Positions 1 to 5,172 of a stretch of 6,307 nucleotides of DNA are shown one piece after another. The first letter of the stretch is position 1. Every line of letters starts with the position of its first letter. Position numbers and translations under genes: made by a program. The notes below the pieces were generated by a model. That model was given only the letters and a program-made list of their open reading frames with translations. It searched no databases and was not told where the DNA came from. The DNA is from VBAT01 sp036520835 (GTDB taxonomy: Bacteria > Bacteroidota > Bacteroidia > Chitinophagales > Chitinophagaceae), in assembly GCA_036520835.1 (NCBI GenBank), contig DATDIX010000015.1, positions 1-6,307 on the forward strand. Direction: 5' to 3'.

Positions 1-67
1 ATTTACAATCAGAAGCGCTCCGTTATATTTTCCCGGCTGACCTGGTATGGATGTATGGCATACAGGA
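1..67 (+). repeat. 67-bp exact direct repeat, copy 1 (displaced copy)
   Basis: Bases 1-67 are identical to 490-556, an offset of 489 bases (163 codons, in frame). Both copies encode LQSEALRYIFPADLVWMYG followed by IQ. Identity ends at base 68 and may extend left of the window. Copy 1 is followed at once by DKERVRKYLQSSANL, which in SecD relatives follows a different stretch (a beta-strand ending in a Gly/Val/Asp turn), so this copy looks out of place. Confidence 0.95.
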
Positions 68-2504
68 TAAAGAAAGGGTAAGAAAATATTTGCAGTCCTC
101 CGCTAACCTGCAATTCTGGGAAGTGTACAGTTTCCCTGATATCATCCAGCAGGTAGGCAAAGCCGACGAAGCTTTCTTTGCCATGATGGGGGGGAAAACT
201 CCGGCAATAGATACTGCCGCAAAAACTATTATTGATACAACAGGTAAAAAATCACCGGATACTTCTATTGCTTCAAAAGATACACTTAAAAAATTGGGCG
301 GCGATGAAGTGGGTAAAACGACCGGAACTGATACCGGTAAAAAACTGGGAGGCGATGAAGTAACAAGCGCAGATAGTAAGAAACACCTTAATAATTATAT
401 CTTTTTTTCTATTGATCAGCAGCAAAGACCGGTAAACAATGGAGAGATAGGCAAAGTATTCATAAAAGATACCGGCCTGGTAAGAAGTTATTTACAATCA
501 GAAGCGCTCCGTTATATTTTCCCGGCTGACCTGGTATGGATGTATGGCATACAGGAAAGGAAATCAGAAGTAGTTGCTTTATATGCGATCAAAACGAATG
601 GTAAGGATAAACCGGAATTAGAAGGTGAAGTGATCACGAACGCTGCTATGGACTACAACCAGGTTACCAACCAGCCGGAAGTAAATATGACCATGAACAA
701 TGTCGGCCGGGACAGGTGGGCAAAGATGACAACTGCAGCAGCCGGAGACCTGAAAAGAGATGATGATAACAGGTATATAGCTATAGCCCTGGATAATTTG
801 GTTTATTCTGCACCCCGGGTCAATGAGCCTATTGAGGGCGGCAGCTCCAGCATTTCCGGTGGCTTTACTGTAGAAGAAGCACAGGATCTTGCCAAGATAT
901 TAAGTGCAGGTAAGCTTTCAGTTCCCGCTAAAATAGTACAGGAACAACAAGTGGGTCCAACGCTTGGAAGCGAAGCGATCAGGGGTGGTATGATGGCCTT
1001 CGGTATATCATTCGTTGTCATTTTCCTGCTGATGCTGATCTATTATAATACCAGCGGATGGGTGGCCAATATTGCCTTAATACTGAACCTGCTTTTCACC
1101 GTAGGTGTGTTAGCTGGTCTTGGTGCTTCGTTGACAGCTCCCGGTATCGCAGGTCTTGTACTGACCATCGGTATGGCGGTGGACACGAACGTAATTATAT
1201 ATGAACGTATAAAGGAAGAGCTGACGAAAGGAAAAGGATATATTCCGGCCATCAACGAAGGTTATCGCCGTTCTTTGCCTCCCGTATTGGATGGTCACAT
1301 AACTATTCTTCTGACAGCAATCATTCTTTTCTATTTTGGATTAGGCCCGGTAAAAGGATTTGCGACCACGCAGATACTGGGTATCCTCTTATCATTATTC
1401 TGCGGTATCCTTGTCAGCCGCTGGATCAGTGATATTTTCACGAACAAAAAACGCCATCTTGAATACTTCACAGGCGTTTCCCGCCGGGTATTCCAGCATG
1501 CGAAATTCAGATTCATTGAATTCCGCAAGATCGCTTATGGGATCTCTTTTGTTGTACTGGCCCTTGGAATTGGTTCATTCTTCAATGGCTTTGATTATGG
1601 TGTTGAGTTCGACGGGGGAAGAAGTTATACTGTCCGTTTTGATAAAGCGGTGGATGTAGAAAAAATTCGTGATGAGTTGAAAGTGGCTTTTGAAGGCGAG
1701 AACCCTATCATTAAAACAGTAGGTGATAAAGCTACACTGGACATTACTACCGCCTACCTGATTGATACTACCGAGCAAACGATCGGAATGAATGTGGATT
1801 CATTGGTTCAGTCCAAATTATTCACAGGGTTGAAAAATCATCTGCCTGCCGGCACTACGTATGAGAGATTTGATGCAGGTTACAAGATCGCTTCCAAAAA
1901 GGTATTGCCTACGATCTCTGACGACCTGAAGAAAGGGGCTATCAAGGCAACGATCTTTGCGCTCCTAGTTATCTTCCTGTATATCTTCATCCGTTTCCGC
2001 GACTGGAGGTATTCACTGGGAACTATTGTAGCCTTGCTGCATGACGTACTGGTAACATTGATCGTATTCTCGTTTGCCAGGGAGATCGTTCCTTTCCCGC
2101 TGGAAATTGACCAGCACTTCATTGCCGCCGTACTGACGGTGATCGGTTTCTCCATGAACGATACGGTGATCGTATTTGACCGTATCCGTGAAGACAGGAA
2201 ACTATACCCGTCGATGCCATTGCCGGAAGCGATCAACAAAGCGATCAATGAAACATTGAGCCGTACGATCATGACATCACTCACCGTTTTCCTCACGATA
2301 CTTATCCTGTTCATTTTTGGTGGAGAAGTAACAAGAGGATTTGCATTCGCCATGCTGATCGGCGTTATCACTGGTACTTATTCATCTATCTTTGTAGCTG
2401 CCCCGATATTAGTTGACCTGGGCAGAAAAAAGATCAGTGGCGCATCCGCTGTAAGTGCAAAGACAACAGCAACAACAGCAAAGCCGGCAACAGTAAAATC
2501 ATAA
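1..2504 (+). CDS. secDF: Protein translocase subunit SecDF, fused, 5'-partial
   Basis: Inner-membrane accessory subunit of the Sec translocon that uses the proton gradient to pull exported proteins to the periplasmic side. The frame is open from base 3 (833 codons to TAA at 2502-2504), so the Met at base 51 is internal and the true start lies upstream; the first membrane helix and early P1 domain are missing. Visible in order: P1 segment with LQFWEVY (about 108-128), a Thr/Asp/Lys/Gly linker (about 200-390), the conserved region ending in QEQQVGPTLG (to about 970), SecD helices from about 990 to 1440 with GMAVDTN at 1170-1190, then SecF: first helix about 1527-1590, GVEFDGG near 1600-1620, and helices from about 1936 with GFSMNDTVIVFDRIRED (about 2145-2196), SRTIMTSLT and GGEVTRGFA. 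The fused arrangement is usual in Bacteroidota, at roughly 1000 residues. Odd points: its first 67 bases duplicate an internal segment, and the usual DANITTL-like motif reads DGHITIL near 1290. Confidence 0.96.
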   Translation, partial: LQSEALRYIFPADLVWMYGIQDKERVRKYLQSSANLQFWEVYSFPDIIQQVGKADEAFFAMMGGKTPAIDTAAKTIIDTTGKKSPDTSIASKDTLKKLGGDEVGKTTGTDTGKKLGGDEVTSADSKKHLNNYIFFSIDQQQRPVNNGEIGKVFIKDTGLVRSYLQSEALRYIFPADLVWMYGIQERKSEVVALYAIKTNGKDKPELEGEVITNAAMDYNQVTNQPEVNMTMNNVGRDRWAKMTTAAAGDLKRDDDNRYIAIALDNLVYSAPRVNEPIEGGSSSISGGFTVEEAQDLAKILSAGKLSVPAKIVQEQQVGPTLGSEAIRGGMMAFGISFVVIFLLMLIYYNTSGWVANIALILNLLFTVGVLAGLGASLTAPGIAGLVLTIGMAVDTNVIIYERIKEELTKGKGYIPAINEGYRRSLPPVLDGHITILLTAIILFYFGLGPVKGFATTQILGILLSLFCGILVSRWISDIFTNKKRHLEYFTGVSRRVFQHAKFRFIEFRKIAYGISFVVLALGIGSFFNGFDYGVEFDGGRSYTVRFDKAVDVEKIRDELKVAFEGENPIIKTVGDKATLDITTAYLIDTTEQTIGMNVDSLVQSKLFTGLKNHLPAGTTYERFDAGYKIASKKVLPTISDDLKKGAIKATIFALLVIFLYIFIRFRDWRYSLGTIVALLHDVLVTLIVFSFAREIVPFPLEIDQHFIAAVLTVIGFSMNDTVIVFDRIREDRKLYPSMPLPEAINKAINETLSRTIMTSLTVFLTILILFIFGGEVTRGFAFAMLIGVITGTYSSIFVAAPILVDLGRKKISGASAVSAKTTATTAKPATVKS
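288..362 (+). repeat. Imperfect in-frame repeat in the SecD P1 linker
   Basis: The peptide KKLGGDEV occurs at 288-311 and again at 339-362, an offset of 51 bases (17 codons), with related GKK and GKT units nearby (around 243 and 312). It lies in a Thr/Asp/Lys/Gly-rich linker within the periplasmic domain, a place where Bacteroidota SecDF proteins vary in length. The codons differ between copies, so the duplication is not very recent. Confidence 0.75.
490..556 (+). repeat. 67-bp exact direct repeat, copy 2 (native position)
   Basis: Identical to bases 1-67. Here it sits between IGKVFIKDTGLVRSY and a region leading to ALYAIKTNGK, the order expected of SecDF relatives from Chitinophagaceae, so this copy is taken as the original. 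The placement relies on remembered family order and not on an alignment. Confidence 0.95.
2463..2480 (+). repeat. 9-bp tandem duplication in the secDF 3' tail
   Basis: ACAACAGCA occurs twice in a row (2463-2471 and 2472-2480) and encodes TTATTA within the Ser/Thr/Ala/Lys-rich C-terminal tail after the last membrane helix. The tail is low complexity and probably disordered in the cytoplasm. Confidence 0.8.
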
Positions 2505-2526
2505 TTATAAATAACTTTTTTTCCAC

Positions 2527-2559
2527 GCCTCTCTTGTTTTAAACAAGAGAGGCTTTTTT
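2527..2559 (+). terminator. Intrinsic terminator after secDF
   Basis: GCCTCTCTTG (2527-2536) pairs perfectly with CAAGAGAGGC (2544-2553); the loop of seven A/T bases can also pair further, since the inverted repeat is 13 bp per arm. Six T residues follow directly (2554-2559). It begins 22 bases after the secDF stop codon and separates secDF from the antiporter gene. Confidence 0.93.
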
Positions 2560-2586
2560 ATGTTCTGCAGGGAGTGGATATGCCAA

Positions 2587-2618
2587 TTTGATTCAGTATA
2601 TTTAAACAAACCGGTTTG
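2587..2618 (+). promoter_or_regulatory. Candidate antiporter promoter overlapping a palindrome
   Basis: A TTTG at 2587-2590 is 20 bases before CCGGTTTG (2611-2618), which resembles the Bacteroidota -7 element TAnnTTTG except for its first two bases. A promoter is needed here because a strong terminator lies just upstream. The -7 candidate overlaps the 14-bp palindrome at 2606-2619. The assignment is weak and inferred. Confidence 0.35.
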
Positions 2619-2619
2619 T
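2606..2619. promoter_or_regulatory. 14-bp perfect palindrome, possible operator
   Basis: ACAAACCGGTTTGT (2606-2619) is a perfect inverted repeat without spacer, ending 10 bases before the antiporter start codon. There is no T-run after it and the arms have no loop, so it suits a dimeric DNA-binding protein better than a hairpin. No regulator is encoded in the window, so the role is inference. Confidence 0.4.
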
Positions 2620-2629
2620 ATCTTCCTGC

Positions 2630-4093
2630 ATGCAGCTTTCATCAGAAAATATTATCCTGGCGGGATCCATCCTGCTTATCGCCAGTTTGCTGGCAAGCAA
2701 GACCTCTTTTAAACTCGGTATCCCGACACTGATATTGTTCCTGGGTATCGGCATGCTCGCCGGTTCAGAAGGTATCGGTGGCATTTACTTCAACGACCCC
2801 CATCTTACACAATTACTAGGTGTGGTTGCCTTGAACCTGATCTTATTTTCCGGGGGCATGGATACAAAATTAGAAAGTGTAAAACCAGTACTATGGCGGG
2901 GCATATCCCTTTCTACGATAGGAGTGCTTCTTACCGCCATAACGATCGGATTTTTTGTTCACTGGATCACTGATTTTACATTACTGGAAGGGCTGCTGCT
3001 CGGATCCATTGTTTCTTCTACAGATGCAGCTGCCGTGTTTTCCATTCTTCGTACAAAAAGCATTGGGTTAAAAGGTTCTCTCCGTCCCTTGCTTGAACTG
3101 GAAAGCGGCAGTAATGACCCGATGGCCTATGTGCTGACCATCAGTTTTACTTACCTGGTAGCAAACGGGGATGCCAGTATTGCCAAACTGATCTTCAAGT
3201 TCTTCCAGGAAATGATCATTGGTGGTTTACTGGGATATATACTTGGCAAAGCGATGACCTTTGTGATCAATAAAGTACAGTTGGAAACAGAAGGACTCTA
3301 CCCTGTACTCGTCATGGCGCTGATACTTTTTACATTTTCCATTACACATCTGCTTGGCGGCAATGGTTTCCTGGCAGTATATCTTTCTGCCCTGCTGCTT
3401 GGCAATAGTAATTTTCTTCACAAAAAAAGTCTGCTCAAGTTTTATGATGGCCAGGCCTGGCTGATGCAGATCCTCATGTTCCTTACACTTGGGTTGCTTG
3501 TTTTTCCATCCCAAATCAAACCTATTGCCGGCACAGGGATACTGATTGCCCTTGTGCTGATCTTTATTGCAAGACCGATCGGCGTTTTTATAAGCCTCAG
3601 TTTTTTTAAAATGAAGCTGCGGGAAAAACTATTTATTTCATGGGTAGGGCTTCGTGGCGCTGTGCCAATCGTATTTGCCACTTACCCGCTTATAGCCGGC
3701 GTGGGTAAGGCAGATGTTATCTTTCACCTGGTCTTTTTCATTTCGGCTTCATCGGTTTTATTGCAAGGTTCCGCATTGCCGGTCGTTGCCCGCTGGCTGA
3801 AAGTAACAGTGCCTAAGAAAAAAGCAAAACGAATGACGGCGCTGGATCATGAACTATATGATACCATTCAATCGGAATTTGTGGAGATCTTCCTGCCGGG
3901 CAACAGCCAGGCTGTAGGCAAACCGATCGTGAAACTGAACCTGCCAAAACCAACATTGATCGTACTGATAGTAAGAGAAGGAAAATATATTCAGCCCAAT
4001 GGATCTACTATACTGGAAGAAGGTGACAAGCTATTGGTGCTGGCCAATAATAAAGATATGTTGCACGAAATTTATACCACGCTGGGTGTATAA
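2630..4093 (+). CDS. CPA1-family cation/proton antiporter with RCK_C domain (NhaP2/CvrA-like)
   Basis: Inner-membrane exchanger of K+ or Na+ for protons, serving ion and pH homeostasis. The 487-residue protein has 12 to 13 hydrophobic segments up to about residue 390, then a cytoplasmic RCK_C/TrkA_C domain at about 405-487 (IFLPGNSQAVGKPI through EEGDKLLVLANN), a fold that gates transport by ligand binding. Family motifs: GIPTLILFLGIGMLAGSEG (29-47), STDAAAVFS (130-138), LELESGSNDP (155-164) with the paired Asn-Asp of the ion site, ARP (314-316) and SWVGLRGAVPI (337-347). The layout matches E. coli NhaP2 (YcgO/CvrA), a K+/H+ antiporter, which is about 578 residues; this one ends after RCK_C. 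The ATG at 2630 puts the first helix at the expected distance; there is no clear Shine-Dalgarno sequence. K+ is favoured by the RCK_C domain, but Na+ cannot be excluded. The gene appears monocistronic, between a terminator and a convergent gene. Confidence 0.93.
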   Translation: MQLSSENIILAGSILLIASLLASKTSFKLGIPTLILFLGIGMLAGSEGIGGIYFNDPHLTQLLGVVALNLILFSGGMDTKLESVKPVLWRGISLSTIGVLLTAITIGFFVHWITDFTLLEGLLLGSIVSSTDAAAVFSILRTKSIGLKGSLRPLLELESGSNDPMAYVLTISFTYLVANGDASIAKLIFKFFQEMIIGGLLGYILGKAMTFVINKVQLETEGLYPVLVMALILFTFSITHLLGGNGFLAVYLSALLLGNSNFLHKKSLLKFYDGQAWLMQILMFLTLGLLVFPSQIKPIAGTGILIALVLIFIARPIGVFISLSFFKMKLREKLFISWVGLRGAVPIVFATYPLIAGVGKADVIFHLVFFISASSVLLQGSALPVVARWLKVTVPKKKAKRMTALDHELYDTIQSEFVEIFLPGNSQAVGKPIVKLNLPKPTLIVLIVREGKYIQPNGSTILEEGDKLLVLANNKDMLHEIYTTLGV

Positions 4094-4124
4094 AAAAGGT
4101 GATACTTCTTTTAAGCATCACCTT
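4094..4124 (-). terminator. Hairpin terminator for the Fe-S carrier gene, between convergent genes
   Basis: AAGGTGAT (4096-4103) pairs with ATCACCTT (4117-4124); after one mismatch, CTT (4105-4107) pairs with AAG (4113-4115) around a five-base loop. Read on the minus strand, the stem runs straight into T residues (the A-run at 4092-4097), so it terminates the gene ending at 4145. On the plus strand no T-run follows, so it would be weak for the antiporter gene, whose stop codon it abuts. Confidence 0.8.
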
Positions 4125-4144
4125 AACAAATATTGAAGAAGTTA

Positions 4145-4489
4145 TTAAACTGCAAATGAGGTTCCGCAACCACAGGTACTGCTTGCATTCGGGTTTTTAA
4201 AAACAAAACCGCGGTTATTCAATCCATCCTGCCAGTCAACCTGCATGCCATATAAATACATTTCATGTGCTTTATTCATAATACATGGGATACCGTCAAT
4301 TTCAAATGTTTCATCGGAATCCTGTTTATGGTCAAAACCAAGAACATAGGTCATGCCTGAACAGCCGCCACCCTTCACTCCTACTCTTAATGCCTGAGTA
4401 GCGTCAAACCCTTCCTCACCCATCAGTTTTTTCACCTGGATAATTGCGCCCTGTGTCAATGTCACCGGTATTGTGCTTGTTATTTCCAT
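4145..4489 (-). CDS. A-type iron-sulfur carrier protein (HesB/IscA/ErpA/SufA family)
   Basis: Small cytosolic protein that receives Fe-S clusters from the scaffold and passes them to apo-enzymes. The 114-residue length is normal for the family. The three cluster-binding cysteines are present: Cys43 in GGGCSG, and Cys106 and Cys108 in STCGCGTSF near the C-terminus. Supporting motifs are LRVGVKGGGCSGM and FKNPNAS, as in the Fe-S biogenesis domain. The IscA, SufA and ErpA branches cannot be separated from this sequence alone, so no symbol is given. There is no isc or suf cluster next to it; it is divergent from the DUF7935 gene and convergent with the antiporter gene. The ATG at 4489 is the only sensible start, since the next Met (residue 24) would cut into the fold. 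A candidate -7 element ends only 4 bases before the start codon, so the transcript may be leaderless or nearly so. Confidence 0.95.
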   Translation of the reverse strand: MEITSTIPVTLTQGAIIQVKKLMGEEGFDATQALRVGVKGGGCSGMTYVLGFDHKQDSDETFEIDGIPCIMNKAHEMYLYGMQVDWQDGLNNRGFVFKNPNASSTCGCGTSFAV

Positions 4490-4493
4490 ATGT

Positions 4494-4525
4494 CAAAAAT
4501 ACAAAGAAAAGGGGTAAATGACAAG
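4494..4525 (-). promoter_or_regulatory. Candidate promoter for the Fe-S carrier gene
   Basis: On the minus strand TATTTTTG (4501 down to 4494) matches the Bacteroidota -7 element TAnnTTTG exactly. A CTTG at 4525-4522, close to the -33 TTTG, is separated from it by 20 bases. The start codon follows 4 bases after the element, implying a very short or absent leader. Confidence 0.55.
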
Positions 4526-4585
4526 CTGCAGGCAAGCCGTAAGTGTCGAACACAACAAGATTAACATTTCTCAGTTTATACTTCT

Positions 4586-4593
4586 TACTTTTG
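4586..4593 (+). promoter_or_regulatory. Candidate -7 promoter element for the DUF7935 gene
   Basis: TACTTTTG (4586-4593) is an exact TAnnTTTG match, 18 bases before the ATG at 4612. No good TTTG is seen at the -33 position (only TTTC at 4567-4570). If real, it lies inside the longer open frame that begins at 4543 and so rules that earlier start out. Confidence 0.5.
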
Positions 4594-4611
4594 ACCCTAA
4601 ATAAGTTACAA

Positions 4612-5118
4612 ATGGATATGACAATGGTATCACTGATCGTTTCTACCCTGGCTTTATTAATAGCATTAGGCACATTTTATTTCTGGAACAGCGAACGCAG
4701 AAAACCCAAACCCGATGATTCATCATTCAGCACACGCCCCTTACAGCTACAGGCTTATGAAAGGCTGGTGATGCTGGCTGAACGAATTGCGATCCCTACC
4801 CTGGTAAGCCGGGCAAATGTATCAGGCATGGGAGCAAAAGAAATGCAACTGTTATTACTTGAATCAATAAAGCAGGAGTATGAATACAATGCTACACAAC
4901 AGATATATGTAAGTCCCGTAGCCTGGGGAGCCGTCAAAAACCTGAAAGATCAGAATATGCTTATCATTAACCAGGTAGCTTCTACTTTACCGCCTGAGTC
5001 TTCAGGGCTTGATCTTAACCGGCGCCTGATGGAATTTATGATGTCGCAAAAAAAAGGTGAACTGCATACGATCGTACTGGAAGCACTGAATTATGAAGCG
5101 AAGAAGTTAATGAGATAA
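4612..5118 (+). CDS. Membrane-anchored DUF7935 family protein, function unknown
   Basis: I recognise this as the Bacteroidota family DUF7935, which has no known function. With the ATG at 4612 it has 168 residues: one N-terminal membrane helix (about 5-25, VSLIVSTLALLIALGTFYF), a basic stretch (SERRKPKPDD, 27-36), then a soluble and mostly helical domain. The conserved-looking core is LQAYERLVMLAERIAIPTLV (46-65), followed by EYEYNATQQIYVSP (89-102) and an alternating helical C-terminus. By the positive-inside rule the basic stretch after the helix puts the domain in the cytoplasm. The frame opens earlier, at an ATG at 4543, giving 191 residues, but that start would place the candidate promoter inside the gene and add a second Leu-rich stretch; ATGs at 4618 and 4624 are also possible. 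It lies 54 bases upstream of the mutase gene on the same strand and may be cotranscribed. Confidence 0.75.
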   Translation: MDMTMVSLIVSTLALLIALGTFYFWNSERRKPKPDDSSFSTRPLQLQAYERLVMLAERIAIPTLVSRANVSGMGAKEMQLLLLESIKQEYEYNATQQIYVSPVAWGAVKNLKDQNMLIINQVASTLPPESSGLDLNRRLMEFMMSQKKGELHTIVLEALNYEAKKLMR

Positions 5119-5150
5119 GCTGGTTACTAGATGCTGGATACTGGAGCATC
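5119..5150 (+). repeat. Degenerate short direct repeat with a weak hairpin
   Basis: GCTGGTTACT (5119-5128) and GCTGGATACT (5133-5142) match at 9 of 10 bases, with an offset of 14. Overlapping them, GATGCT (5130-5135) and AGCATC (5145-5150) form a six-pair stem with a nine-base loop. No T-run follows, so it is unlikely to be a strong terminator. It looks like the remnant of a dispersed intergenic repeat. Confidence 0.5.
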
Positions 5151-5172
5151 ATTTGACCTGAAAAGTTTAAAT

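Noticed and set aside
1880..2371. 163-residue open frame on the minus strand inside secDF
   Set aside because: It lies wholly antisense to the strongly conserved SecF region and has no recognisable motif; it is a shadow of a coding frame.
51..2504. Met at base 51 as the start of SecDF, giving 817 residues
   Set aside because: The frame is open to the window edge, the Met is inside the 67-bp repeat, and the N-terminal helix and early P1 domain of SecD are missing; it is an internal residue.
3227..3514. 95-residue minus-strand frame inside the antiporter gene
   Set aside because: It is antisense to conserved membrane helices and has no independent signals.
4522..4537. Two CAAGC units 11 bases apart as a possible regulator site
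   Set aside because: Five-base units one helical turn apart are easily found by chance, and nothing else supports them.
4543..4611. Upstream ATG extending the DUF7935 protein by 23 residues
   Set aside because: An exact TAnnTTTG element falls inside this extension, and the shorter product starts with a normal membrane anchor. It is disfavoured, not excluded.
4416..4673. 85-residue minus-strand frame overlapping the start of the Fe-S carrier gene
   Set aside because: It crosses the divergent promoter region and both gene starts in another frame, and has no family motif.
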